Assembly (NCBI RefSeq): GCF_003576645.1
Contig: NC_044920.1
Span: 15,211,840-15,275,839, forward strand
Reading direction: 5' to 3'
From: Ipomoea triloba
Taxonomy: Eukaryota; Streptophyta; Magnoliopsida; Solanales; Convolvulaceae
Length of the DNA: 64,000 bases
The notes below the pieces were generated by a model. That model had not been told where the DNA came from and did no database searches. It saw only the letters and a program-made list of their open reading frames with translations. The position numbers were made by a program, and so were the translations under genes. Positions within the stretch are counted from its first letter, which is position 1; each line of letters opens with the position of its first letter. Of this stretch, positions 1 to 12,216 are shown piece by piece.

Positions 1-47
<47 letters not shown>

Positions 48-65
48 GTCACGTATATATATATA
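1..65. repeat. (ATT)n/(TA)n microsatellite
   Basis: An uninterrupted run of the trinucleotide ATT opens the window and passes into TA dinucleotides near position 40. It lies inside or at the edge of the long LTR that ends at 2667. Confidence 0.9.
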
Positions 66-2667
66 TGTATGGGATAAGAATGAATCCCATTTTTTTCATT
101 CTTATTCCCATTTCATTTCTTCATCCCCTTTCATTTCGTGAGAGAGAGAAGGAAATGGGGAAAAATAGCTTCATCTTCTTCATCTTCAAGCTTGACTCCA
201 TGGCCAATTTCTTCACAAATTCATCATTCTTCGGTAAATTCTAAATCTATTCGGTTAGAAAGCTTTGTAATCCTTCCTAGGTTATGAATCTATGTTTAAT
301 TTCTTGATATTTGATGTTTTGGTGTTGATTTGGACCTAGGGTTTTAAGGTGAAAGTTGGGGAAAGATCCAAGAATTTCTTCCTAAGGTGTTAATAAACCT
401 TTGAGGTAAGGAATCCCTTTATTTGGTTGAGGTTATTTGAAACTAGATAATTGATAGTGAATGATGAGATTAGGGGTTTTATGAATATGTTTCTATACAT
501 GATAATGGCTGAAAATGCATGTACATATCATATTTATGCCCATATATGCTTATAGTTGTGAAAATAGTGAAAGGAAAAATCAGGGTAGATTCTGGCAGTA
601 ACTTCCGTGATTTTCTGGGAAAAATCGGTAAAGTATTTTGATCCAATTTTTTTTAGACATGTAGTTCTATAAGTCTAGAACCTGCATATAAAATTTCATA
701 ATGATTGGAGTAGTGGAAGTATGGTTTTCGGAATTTTTCCCAAAACTGGTCCAGAGAGCAGAAAATCCGGACAGCACACTGCCAAGGGTAAAAATGTAAT
801 TTTCTGTGTTAATTCGTGAACCTAGGTGACCAAAACTTTTTATGAACATCAAGTACTATGAGTTAGGGTTCTACCATAAAAATTTCAAGTGAAAAAGAGT
901 TCGGGAACTATCTTTACCGGCTCAATCTTTCAGACTGCGCTAGCTGAAATTTTCTTATAAGGAAGTGGTATTATGTATATGAAACCTATGTATATACGTG
1001 TAGTATATATATTTATGTGTGTATTATGTATATATATATATATATACACGTGTGATGTGTGTGTGTTTAAACTATATATATATATATGTATATATGTACA
1101 TATATGAGTATATATGTATAATTAAATGAAGGTTGTATCTCTATATATATAGTATGTGTAGTGTAACATATATATGTATATATATAAGTAATATATACAT
1201 ATTATATATGGTATGAGGTGGTTGTTAATGTGCCTAAATATTTAAGTTAAGCATGCTATGTATATTATAATGTGTGTGTAATGTATGTACAAAATGTTGT
1301 ATTATGTATATTATAAAGCATGTACGTGCAGTGTATATATACTTAACGTGTATATATATACATATAGTATGTGTACTTTATGTGAATATGCATAAATGTG
1401 GAAAATGTTATGTTGAATGCATATATATACATATGTGTGGTGATGATGGAAAATGTTTTGAGAAACAAGACTTTGAACTATTTTGAGAATGGTGATCGAT
1501 TTAAAAAGGGGGACTTGATTTCGTGGAACATGTCCAAAAAAAAAAAGTGATTTTGACTCAAGGAGGATGAGAAAGGAAGGAAAATGGTTTTCAAACCCTT
1601 GGTTTCTAGTAAAGTTGAGGAGGACCTTGATTAGCCTTCGGGTGGCTTAAAGTGCCCTTGCCCAAGGTTGTTGTATGTAGTATGATCATTCATACTGAAG
1701 GTGCGAAGTCTATTCGCCGGGTACTATATAACTCGTTTGGATGAGGTATTCCTGCGGGGGTGTGCACACTTAAAGTATAGTTACTCTGAGAAGTCCGGGT
1801 AGGTGTCGTTTTTATGGACCTAGTAGGGCCAGCTAGGGATCATTTTAACGAACCTTACGTCCAGGGGATCAGTGTTAGACCGGGTGATGACCACTGAACC
1901 CGAGTTCGATGATCCAAGTGGTCAGGGAAGGAGTTAAGTGAATACTCCAAAGGCCTCACGCTTTCTATAAAGAAACTAAGTGGAAATTTTGTATGAAAAT
2001 GTAGTTACGCTGTAGCTACGGAAAGGAGATGGTGAAAAGTGAGGAGAATGTCCTTTGAGGAAAGATTTTTCAAAGAATATGTTTGAAAACAAATATGGGA
2101 TTTGTGTTTTCCCTTTTTCTGCTTATATGCTTAAATGTTTAGCATTATATGATCTGAGTAGGCAAATGACTATTATATGACCTCGTCTAGAGGGAAAATG
2201 ATTAAGATGATATTGAAATTGTTGCCTATTATGTGTATAAATTGCTATTCGTAAAGGTTGCAGGTAGAACCTCGGCCGATGAGTAAGGATAGGGTGTTGA
2301 TGTAATCAAGTTTTACAAAACCTTTATTTAGTTTTGGATAACCCATGGATATCCTTACTTAGCCGTCGTGCTAACTGCACTTCAATGTGTTTCTTATCAG
2401 TTGCAGATTAGTGTGGGCCCCTGTAGCCGATGAGCTCGGAATAGAAGGGAAGTACAGGTTGAGGTCTACTCTTTGATGTAGACAGGGATTGTTATTAATG
2501 TTGTAAGTTTAGCCTGTGCACTTAGAGTGGAGTTTGTCAAAGAGGTGATAGAATTCACTCTAGGTGTGGCGGTAGCACCCGGTTTTCTGTTGATATGATG
2601 TAAGCTTCCGCAGCGTTTTATTACGGATTTTGTAATAAATGTAAGAGTTGAAAATTGGGGTGTTACA
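1..2667 (+). mobile_element. Long LTR, right-hand end (TGTAACACCCC family)
   Basis: The right boundary is GGGGTGTTACA at 2657-2667, the inverse of the TGTAACACCCC start seen at 6047, 22087 and 60808. The interior is homologous in reverse orientation to those copies. Shared blocks include the GCGAA-TAGAC-TTCGC stem-loop near 1700, the CTTACTTAGCCGTCG block near 2355 and the segment around 700-900 that matches 62640-62960. It cuts Copia-A in the RT domain, so it was inserted there. Its left end is outside the window, so no TSD can be checked. No gag or pol is present, so it may be a solo LTR or one LTR of an element extending left. The small LTR-encoded ORF of its relatives is deleted here; only its first codons remain near 2402. 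Assignment to a Ty3/gypsy chromovirus (Tekay-type) lineage is inference from the long LTR and terminal sequence. Confidence 0.75.
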
Positions 2668-4529
2668 TTTGCAGTCTGACGTGCCTGCGCAGACCAAGAT
2701 ATCTTTCATGTAGCGTCGCTGAGAAAGCACGATACCATCTGGAGATGTAAGTGTTTCAATGCCGAGGAAAAAATTTGGCGAGCCTAAATCCCTGATCTTG
2801 AATGCCTGTGAAAGTCGGCTAAGTAACTCATTGATAAGGACTGAGTCATTCCCCATCATGATGATGTCATCCACATACACGAGCAAGAATACCTGGGACT
2901 CAGCTATAGTGTAATAGAAAAGCGAGACATCGGTCTTGGAGCTTGAAAACCCGGTGGAGATTAGGAAGTCATGCAGACGTTTAAACCACGGCCGGGGAGC
3001 CTGCTTGAGACCATAGAGAGACCGCTGTAGATGACAAACATGCCCCGAATGAGTAGGATCCTCGTACCTTGATGGCTGCTTCAAGTATACAATTATAGAT
3101 AAGTGCTCATTCAAAAAAGCGTGTTGTGAACATCTAGTTGTCGTAAGGTTTACTAGTTAGATACCGTAAGAGAAAACAGGATGCAAACCGTAGTTGGTTT
3201 GACCACCGGGCTAAATGTATCGAAGAAGTCCTCACAGGCCACTTGGTTGAAGCCCTTTGCCACGAGGCGAGCCTTGTAGCGTTCAACCGTGCCATCAGCG
3301 TTGCGTTTGGTGCGGTAGACCCATTTGCACCCTATTATGTTCATGTGTGGTGTTGTCGGCACTAGTTGCCATGTGTGATTATGCAGTAAGGCATTGAATT
3401 CTTGATCCATGGCATCCCGCCACTGCGGATGCCCTACGACTTGTGAATAACATGTCGGGTCAGTGCTCGCTGGTAGAGCATAAAATGGCTCATTCCTACC
3501 CTTAGTCTTTCGGCGGGTGCGCATGGCATGTGCGTTATCCTGAGCCTGAGTTTGAGTTGAGGTAGGACCGGGCTCAGTGGATGCCGGAGAGGCTTCTACA
3601 GGCGCTTCTATCGGCAAAGGAGCCGGTTCGTGAGGGAGTGGTAGGTCCATATTGACCGAGACCGATTGCGGGATCACGTGGACTAGACTGACACCCCATG
3701 GTAAAGAAGGTGCACTCGGGCTGTGATTGACCTGAAAAGTGGCAAATGGAAAAATAGTTTCGTCAATGCGGACGTGGCGGTAGATAAAAATTTTCCCCGT
3801 GACAGGATCTATGCAACGGTATCCCCTAAACGAAATAGGGTAACCTAAGAAGACACAGGGTGTGGACCTATATTCTATTTTGTTACAATTGTAAGGTCGG
3901 AGGTAAGGAAAGCATCGACACCCAAAGACTCGAAAGAAGGTGTATGGGGGTTGGTTGTTATATAGGCGGGAGTATGGACTTTCAAAGCGTATTGCAGAGG
4001 ATGGTAGACAATTTATGAGAAAAGGTTGCTGTTTCAAAGGCATAATCCTAGTATCGTTGTGGAGCTGAGCTTGCAGCTAGTAGGGCCAGGCCGGTTTCGA
4101 CGACGTGTCTGTTCCGGCGCTCAACACGCCCATTTTGTTCGTGCGTGTATGCGCATGATTGGCGATGGGTAATACCGAGGGATTCAAATACTTTATGTAG
4201 GCGATGGTATTCACCCCCTAAATCAAACAGAATGGTTTTGATAGAACGCGAAAACCGTTGTTCTACCATCACCCGAAACAAATCAAAAATTTTATATATA
4301 TCTGATTTTAACCGTAATGGGTAAAACCAGGTGAACCGCGAATAATCGTCTACAAACAGTACAAAGTAGCGAAAACCCAAATGTGAAAGAACAGGAGACG
4401 GACCCCAAATATCCGTGTAAAGTAAATCTAACACATTTTGACTAGAACTAAAGACCCTATCTAATGGAAAATGAGTCGACTTCCCAAGCTGATATGCAGA
4501 ACATATTTCGGCAACACGAGCTTTATTTG
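2668..4529 (-). pseudogene. Copia-A pol fragment: pre-integrase, integrase, N-terminal RT
   Basis: Reading leftward, the pieces are the end of the GAG pre-integrase domain (4529-4440), the integrase core with WGP, VDDYSRFTW and the NGRVERRN glutamate motif (4434-4048), and the retrotransposon capsid-linker FGCRCFPY/VFLGY region (about 4000-3750). RT then begins with WRDAMDQEF, KWVYRTK and KARLVAKGF (about 3440-3160), followed by [11 protein letters not shown] and the YVDD catalytic motif (about 3030-2870). The coding potential is split by frameshifts near 4045 and 3130. It ends abruptly at 2667, where the long LTR was inserted, so the RT thumb and RNase H are missing. Copia pol replicates the element through a cytoplasmic cDNA and integrates it; this copy cannot. 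Confidence 0.9.
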
Positions 4530-4534
4530 GTGTA

Positions 4535-5791
4535 TGACATTAATGTTTTTGCTAGGGTTGAGGTGTCAAAAGATATTTGTGTTAAAACGGAAAGTCTGTG
4601 ACTCCCCGAGTGTCGGTCTCGAAGGAGGGACGTGGAGGTGTGTCAAGTGTTCGGGAGTTTACTTGATTGGATTATGCATAGGATTCGAGTGTGGTGAAGG
4701 GTGGAATTGTGAGTGAGAGTAGTTCATTTGGTTGGTTTGAGTGCAAGAGAGTAGTAAAGTAAAAGTGATTTTGTAAATATGTAAAAGGGGTAGGGATTCG
4801 ATAGTGTTCATGGATATTGTATAGTGGAGTTTCTAAGGTCATGTATAGGGATTGCTAGGATATTGGCTATTCAAGAGTGTGTTGTCTTAGTCCTTTTCCA
4901 CCTTTGTGTACTAAGGCTTCTTTGACTTAGGAGTGCCTTCAAGCATCCAAAGTTCTAAGAGGAATTTTATCAAACACTTGAGCTACACACTATCCTACTA
5001 TTCTTAAGAAGTCCATAGGAACTATGATTGTGTCAAGCTTCAAATCTTCACTCTAATCAAAGACATGAAAGAGTCAAGAGCTCAAACTCTCATCTAGATT
5101 GGCCAAATCCAAACAAGATCTAATCAAAACAACAATCAATAGACAAGAATAGGTAATCCATCAACACAAACACATAGATCCAAGATATAGAGATAAGATT
5201 ATCACACTAGCAAAATGAAATAGAAATGAAGATAGCTAAAATTATAGAAATGAAATAGAAATCACCTAGAGAGAAGAAGATCTTCAATCCAAGGTTGTTG
5301 TCTTGCTACAATAGAGATTGATCTAATCTAAAAACTAAGAAAAATGGAGAAAGTTCTCCAAAGGAAAAACTAAGAAAAAAGGGAAAACTAATTTTCTGGG
5401 AACCTCCTCTGAAAATTCATCAAAGGGGATTAAATAGTCTCCGAAATGATAACCCTAGTCAAAGTTCGCGCAGCACCGCCTCCACGCCATCTACACGCGT
5501 GTGAGCGTGCATGGGAGGCTACTGGAAAGTTTTCACGCATGCTCACACGCGTGTGACTATCTAGTTGGGTCCTCCGGGGCTCCGTTCTTGCCTGGTTTGC
5601 TCTTTAAGCTCAACTTTTGCTCCTATTTGCTCCCGGGGCTCCTGTTTCACTTCTTTTAAGCTAAAAGTAGCTTTTGTGCATCAGTTAGTGATTTTCAAGT
5701 ATTTATGAGCATAATCCACCATGCAAGGATGCTAAACGTGATAAAACACCCTAAAATGTGTCTGATTTAAGGGTATCTTGGAGTCTTATCA
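4535..5791 (-). repeat. 3' LTR of the Athila-like element
   Basis: This 1257-bp LTR (plus-strand reading TGACATTAATG...TTATCA) matches the copies at 20747-21798 and 23043-24042. The flanking purine-rich strand just inside it (minus-strand AGTGTGGAAAATT at about 5792-5804) is the candidate polypurine tract. It contains two copies of a GC-rich palindromic motif built on ACACGCGTGT (5480-5565). Confidence 0.85.
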
Positions 5792-6046
5792 AATTTTCCA
5801 CACTTTGTTTCTTGCTTGTCCTCAAGCAAGACATTTTTCTATCTAAGCAAATAAGTCTCCGAGATACTTTCTCATGCAAAACAAAGCTTTTGGCAAGTCA
5901 AAATGATGGGTGTCTAAGACTGTTGAAACGGGAGAAATCATTTGTGTTATCTACAAAGGATTTTGGTCAGATGTCAGCAACTCAAGAAATATTTTCGGGA
6001 AATAAAAACCTTTCGTAGATAAACAAGTAAAACAAGGGATCACACT
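5792..6046 (-). other. Athila-like internal 3' non-coding sequence
   Basis: This stretch lies between the 3' LTR and the nested solo LTR. An 86-codon plus-strand frame exists here, but it is antisense to the element and has no recognisable domain. I see no gene. Confidence 0.6.
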
Positions 6047-6395
6047 TGTAACACCCCGGACCTACCTTCCCGTACATCCGAGGCATTACCGCCACACCTA
6101 GAGAGAGAGTCCTATCATTTATCGATGAACCTCACTCTAAGTGCACAGGCTAAAGGAACTCTTCTCATCACAACAATCACTCAACAGATACTTAACACCT
6201 TCATACATATCAACTGGTGAAGCTTCATTAAGCAAAGTATATAATCTTGCAAAAATACATACATAAGCTTGCCCCTCATGCCAAAATGCCAACAAGGTTC
6301 AACCTAGATGCAACTGGTCATGCCTAGCCATCACTAAGGCTACAAAAATATATGTACACCAAAAAATTTCCCAAAGACTCCCAAGGATCCGACGT

Positions 6396-6833
6396 CTAGT
6401 CAAGCATGCGGTACACGGGGCCGGTGAACTCTCCCCAGACCAGGTGCCACTCCCCATCATATCAGGTAATGTGGTCCAAAAACCGAGAAGTGGTTATGAC
6501 CATCGACCACTCCTCCCAAACATCCCGAGGACTAGGGTCCCAAGGGTAGGGGTAGTGCACAATGAACTCCAGGGGATCGCTACCATCTAACGGCTCTATG
6601 GGGTAAAAGCCGTAAACAACCTAGACCTCGTCCATAACCGGGCAAGAGACAAAAGGGGCCGACGGAGCCATAGGAGTATCTGGGTTGGTGGGAGCCTCGG
6701 GAGCATAACCAGGTGCGTATGGGTCTTCTCCCTCCATCATCTGTATGTAATCGTCATAATCCATGCCCTGACACACATACTCCGGTGAACTTTCGGAGTT
6801 CACCAGGCTGCAGGAACTGACACTAGACTGCAT
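6396..6833 (-). pseudogene. LTR-encoded small protein, copy 1 (two in-frame stops)
   Basis: I do not recognise a named family. The frame is 145 codons from ATG at 6833. It has a serine-rich start, an acidic tract with DYDDY then DPYAPGYAPEAP, a proline-rich linker, and a C-terminal block with FYPIE, GSDPLEF, YPYPWDPSP, EWSMV, FLDHIT, GEWHLVWG and GPVYRML. Stops interrupt it at 6621-6623 and within the HIT-YDGEW segment. The same protein is encoded at 22439-22876 and, more diverged, at 61119-61695. Between this copy and the last, most differences in the GEWHLVWG...VYR block are synonymous. Directly upstream of the ATG is a conserved segment ending in TTATCAG that resembles a plant 3' splice site. 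Function is unknown. Confidence 0.6.
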
Positions 6834-7185
6834 CTGATAAGAACACAGTGAAGTGTAGTTAGCACAACTGCTAAGTAAGGATATCCATGGGTTATTCAAA
6901 ACTAAATAAAGGTTTTGTAAAAATTGTTACATAGAAACCCTATACCTTACTCATCTGCAAGATTCTACCTGCAACAGTTATAAATAGCAATTTGCATACA
7001 TTATGAGCAAAATCCAATAATGTCTCATAACATTTTCCCTCTTGACAAGGTCATTTGATATTCATTTACATACTCAACAATATATTGCTAAACAATTAAG
7101 CATACTAGTAAGTAGTATAGAACATAAATCACATATCTTGCTTGTGATCACTTTAGTAGAAACCTTTCCCTCATAATGAGATGCT

Positions 7186-7440
7186 CATCACTTTTCACTT
7201 CTCAAAGAGAGAGATCAATGAGATGCTCATCACTTTTCACTTCTCAAAGAGAGAGATCACCCACAACCTTTTCACTTTTCACTTCTCAAAGAGAGAGATC
7301 ACCCACAACCTTTGGGTACTTAAAACTTCAAAGAGAGAGATCACCCACAACCTTTGGGTACTTAAAACTTGTTACATCTCTCTTTCCCACAACCTTTGGG
7401 TACTTAAAACTTGTTACATCTCTCTTTCTTGTAGCTACGG
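7186..7440. repeat. Sliding-register tandem repeat in the solo LTR
   Basis: Segments of about 40-45 bp are repeated head to tail, but each copy starts and ends a little further along than the last. It moves from ATGAGATGCTCATC to TCAAAGAGAGAGATC to ACCTTTGGGTACTTAAAAC to TTGTTACATCTCTC. A true minisatellite keeps one register. Such a staircase is what unmerged overlapping fragments would give, so this may be an assembly product. Confidence 0.7.
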
Positions 7441-8399
7441 CGTAACTACATTCACATTTCAAAATTCCACTTAGTCCTAGATAGAAAGTGTGAGGCCTTT
7501 GGAGTCCTTTCTCTACTTTTGACCACTTGGATCGTTGAACTCGGGTTCAGTGGTCATCGCCCGGTCTAATACTGATCCCCTAGACTTATAGGAGCGTTGG
7601 AATGATTCCTAGCTAGCCTCACTAGGTTCATAATAACGACACCTACCCGAACATAGAGTGACTATACTTAAGTGTGCACACCCCCGTAGGAGTACCTTTT
7701 CCTTCCGGGTGATACAGTACTCGGCGAATAGACTTCGCCCACAGTATGATTGATCATACACATAATTACCATGCGGAATAGGCACTTTAAGCTCATCTTT
7801 ATTCCGTGGTTAACAAGATCCTTCACCACTTTTACTAGAACTAAGGTTTGAAAACATCTTTCTATTCTTTCCCTTTTCTTGCATTGAAAATACTTTGGAC
7901 ATACTTGGGTCAATTCCAATACTCGGAAATTAATTCTCTTTTTACCCCAATTCAAAAATTCTCCTTTTCTTTTGCAAAACATTTGGATGATCCACTAACA
8001 TCCTTTCACAAAAGTAATTCAAGTGTAACTAGCACACACTTTCAACCCCACACTTTTCACATAATTCTCATATTTGACACATACATCTCAATGCATATAA
8101 CATATACATTTCCCAACTTCAACATAGGCATAACACATAACATATATTTAGTCTTTACAAGCACATAATGCCACATCCTTATACTATTTATAAGTTCACC
8201 CATATGTAACACAACCTACTTAACACATATGCCTAACTACATAGTATTACTCTTCTTACTAACAACATATATAATTATGGTTTATATATACCATATACTA
8301 TACGCAAATATCACATTTTATTAATACATACATACCCATATATGTACATAGATATATATATGGTTTAAACTACACACACCCCACACGTATAAATATATA

Positions 8400-8462
<63 letters not shown>

Positions 8463-9490
8463 NAAGAGAGAGATCACCCACAACCTTTGGGTACTTAAAA
8501 CTTGTTACATCTCTCTTTCTTGTAGCTACGGCGTAACTACATTCACATTTCAAAATTCCACTTAGTCCTAGATAGAAAGTGTGAGGCCTTTGGAGTCCTT
8601 TCTCTACTTTTGACCACTTGGATCGTTGAACTCGGGTTCAGTGGTCATCGCCCGGTCTAATACTGATCCCCTAGACTTATAGGAGCGTTGGAATGATTCC
8701 TAGCTAGCCTCACTAGGTTCATAATAACGACACCTACCCGAACATAGAGTGACTATACTTAAGTGTGCACACCCCCGTAGGAGTACCTTTTCCTTCCGGG
8801 TGATACAGTACTCGGCGAATAGACTTCGCCCACAGTATGATTGATCATACACATAATTACCATGCGGAATAGGCACTTTAAGCTCATCTTTATTCCGTGG
8901 TTAACAAGATCCTTCACCACTTTTACTAGAACTAAGGTTTGAAAACATCTTTCTATTCTTTCCCTTTTCTTGCATTGAAAATACTTTGGACATACTTGGG
9001 TCAATTCCAATACTCGGAAATTAATTCTCTTTTTACCCCAATTCAAAAATTCTCCTTTTCTTTTGCAAAACATTTGGATGATCCACTAACATCCTTTCAC
9101 AAAAGTAATTCAAGTGTAACTAGCACACACTTTCAACCCCACACTTTTCACATAATTCTCATATTTGACACATACATCTCAATGCATATAACATATACAT
9201 TTCCCAACTTCAACATAGGCATAACACATAACATATATTTAGTCTTTACAAGCACATAATGCCACATCCTTATACTATTTATAAGTTCACCCATATGTAA
9301 CACAACCTACTTAACACATATGCCTAACTACATAGTATTACTCTTCTTACTAACAACATATATAATTATGGTTTATATATACCATATACTATACGCAAAT
9401 ATCACATTTTATTAATACATACATACCCATATATGTACATAGATATATATATGGTTTAAACTACACACACCCCACACGTATAAATATATA

Positions 9491-9554
<64 letters not shown>
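7373..9554. repeat. Exact ~1.09-kb tandem duplication across a single N
   Basis: Sequence from about 7373 to 8462 recurs at about 8464-9553 with an offset of 1091 bp and no difference that I can see, joined at the single N at 8463. Both copies end in the (CA)n run. Small frames of 104 and 106 codons occur identically in both and are not genes. Exact identity at a single-N joint suggests a gap-closing artefact. Confidence 0.85.
8401..8462. repeat. (CA)n microsatellite
   Basis: A pure CA dinucleotide run ends at the single N at 8463. It recurs at 9493-9554, where it continues into (TA)n up to about 9578. Confidence 0.95.

Positions 9555-9578
<24 letters not shown>
9493..9578. repeat. (CA)n(TA)n microsatellite
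   Basis: The second copy of the CA run passes into a TA run. This is presumably the complete version of the run truncated at 8462. Confidence 0.95.
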
Positions 9579-10972
9579 TTATACTATACTACACGTACAC
9601 ACACCTAAATATATACTCAATGCATATTAATATATATACATACTACATCACACGTACATACACACAAGTGTTTACACAACACTTATACATATATATATTA
9701 CACTACACGTACATACATCACATACTTAGTAAAATATACATAGTATGCTTACTTAATTATTTAGGCACATTAACAACCACCTTAAACCAACACAACATTT
9801 TGTACATATGCCTTATGAAAAAAAAANTGGAGATCTTGGCTATGGAGTGTTGGAGCTTGAAGAAGAAGATGAAAATCTCAATCTACTCTCCCTCTCTCTA
9901 ATTTCGGCCTTAAGGAAGAAGAAGGGAAAAAAATTGCTTAAATATTTACCACTTGGTTGACTAGTCTTCTCCCAACACATGGTGAAAAATGGTGACAAGT
10001 GTCACCTCTCTATGGTTTGATCTTGAAAATATCTTAGCTTAGACTGATCGGGATTAAATCAGATGAATTCTTGGTAGAAACTAATTTAATTTAAATAATT
10101 CTCGAACCCAAAAATTTATTCCAGCCTAAAACTCAAAATTGGGCTAGGTTCGGTACACCGCGAAATCTCGCGATGTACGATCACAAATAAATTTTAGCTG
10201 CTATGGGCTAATCTAATTAAATAGGAAATTCAAGGATAATAGTATGATGTCTAAAAATCCATTTCCTAGGACAAACAGGTTCGAATACTAGTTCTTAAAA
10301 TTTTTACGGTTCGTGACCAGGACGTACGATCGCAGCTTATTACTAACTGTCCTTACTTATAATAATTCTTTTGAGGCATCGGGAGATCATCTCATGAATG
10401 TTATAGCCTAACGAAATATTTTTCGAACCTTAATTTTACTGAAATAGGTGAGGGGTTACAACACTCCTCGCACCATACGCAAGCATGCATTTCTGAAGTT
10501 TTGGTTCACCTTCTATTTAAATAGGGCCTCTAGCCGATCCCACTAGTGGGAACGACGTGCACTAGCTAATCAACTTTCCATCCTTATACGCCAAAGCCCA
10601 ACGTAAATGTAACTGAGGGTAGGGGCATGGACCACTCATCGCTTTTGGCTTAGCGCGGTCCCTCTTTCTTCTCACTTCCTAGGATAACGTCATCGAGCCA
10701 CCCGACTTCACATGGAGCTCCATGCTTTTTCGAAGGTCAGTGCAATGGGTACTCGAATCCTAGCGAAGCGGCTCACCTCAGCTCTATTTTCTCAATTCTT
10801 GGGATCTTTTTATGTGAACAACCGACTCCAGATAAAGCTTTTTGCTTACCGAAGACTATGGTTTGGACACAACCCAACGAATTGGCTTCCCTCAATTTTA
10901 AACTCTTTGGTGATTGGCCTTTTGCCTTTTCGACTTCTCCTCGTGTCAACCCCTCATGCCTTTTTCTATTTA

Positions 10973-11472
10973 NNNNNNNNNNNNNNNNNNNNNNNNNNNN
11001 NNNNNNNNNNNNNNNNNNNNNNNNNNNNNNNNNNNNNNNNNNNNNNNNNNNNNNNNNNNNNNNNNNNNNNNNNNNNNNNNNNNNNNNNNNNNNNNNNNNN
11101 NNNNNNNNNNNNNNNNNNNNNNNNNNNNNNNNNNNNNNNNNNNNNNNNNNNNNNNNNNNNNNNNNNNNNNNNNNNNNNNNNNNNNNNNNNNNNNNNNNNN
11201 NNNNNNNNNNNNNNNNNNNNNNNNNNNNNNNNNNNNNNNNNNNNNNNNNNNNNNNNNNNNNNNNNNNNNNNNNNNNNNNNNNNNNNNNNNNNNNNNNNNN
11301 NNNNNNNNNNNNNNNNNNNNNNNNNNNNNNNNNNNNNNNNNNNNNNNNNNNNNNNNNNNNNNNNNNNNNNNNNNNNNNNNNNNNNNNNNNNNNNNNNNNN
11401 NNNNNNNNNNNNNNNNNNNNNNNNNNNNNNNNNNNNNNNNNNNNNNNNNNNNNNNNNNNNNNNNNNNNNNNN
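10973..11472. other. Assembly gap, 500 N
   Basis: Exactly 500 unknown bases, a conventional placeholder size. Open frames running through it have no meaning. Confidence 0.99.
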
Positions 11473-12216
11473 ACATAACACATGATTTTAAGAAATCTTA
11501 ACTTAGATTCATGTTCTAGGATGAAAAATAAAGCTATCTACCGAATAAAATTGGAGTTTTACCGAATATTTTGGAGACTTGTGTGGAGATCTTGGCTATG
11601 GAGTGTTGGAGCTTGAAGAAGAAGATGAAAATCTCAATCTACTCTCCCTCTCTCTAATTTCGGCCTTAAGGAAGAAGAAGGGAAAAAAATTGCTTAAATA
11701 TTTACCACTTGGTTGACTAGTCTTCTCCCAACACATGGTGAAAAATGGTGACAAGTGTCACCTCTCTATGGTTTGATCTTGAAAATATCTTAGCTTAGAC
11801 TGATCGGGATTAAATCAGATGAATTCTTGGTAGAAACTAATTTAATTTAAATAATTCTCGAACCCAAAAATTTATTCCAGCCTAAAACTCAAAATTGGGC
11901 TAGGTTCGGTACACCGCGAAATCTCGCGATGTACGATCACAAATAAATTTTAGCTGCTATGGGCTAATCTAATTAAATAGGAAATTCAAGGATAATAGTA
12001 TGATGTCTAAAAATCCATTTCCTAGGACAAACAGGTTCGAATACTAGTTCTTAAAATTTTTACGGTTCGTGACCAGGACGTACGATCGCAGCTTATTACT
12101 AACTGTCCTTACTTATAATAATTCTTTTGAGGCATCGGGAGATCATCTCATGAATGTTATAGCCTAACGAAATATTTTTCGAACCTTAATTTTACTGAAA
12201 TAGGTGAGGGGTTACA
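11473..12216 (-). mobile_element. Second copy of the solo LTR end
   Basis: This is the same terminal sequence as 9710-10460, extended upstream by about 110 bp that is not present before 9828. It ends GGGGTTACA and is followed by ACACT. It is likely the real continuation of the solo LTR, with 9828-10972 a duplicate. Confidence 0.65.

Larger units (their letters stand above)
6047..10460 (-). mobile_element. Solo long LTR (TGTAACACCCC family) nested in the Athila-like element
   Basis: It begins TGTAACACCCC at 6047 and ends GGGGTTACA at 10460, with a perfect 5-bp TSD ACACT at 6042-6046 and 10461-10465. TG...CA ends plus a 5-bp TSD indicate an LTR, and no internal gag-pol is present, so it is a solo LTR left by LTR-LTR recombination. 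The direction is inferred to be minus, because the LTR ORF at 6396-6833 and the orientation of a relative with a primer-binding site (29122-32953) both run that way. Its true length is obscured by an exact internal duplication (7373-9554), and its downstream end is repeated at 11473-12216, again followed by ACACT. Confidence 0.85.

Noticed and set aside
7668..9259. Identical 104- and 106-codon frames on opposite strands, each present twice
   Set aside because: They lie in LTR DNA, are antisense to one another and are duplicated only because the DNA is duplicated at the single N.
10712..11501. Long frames on both strands (up to 257 codons)
   Set aside because: They run through the 500-N gap and consist mostly of unknown residues.
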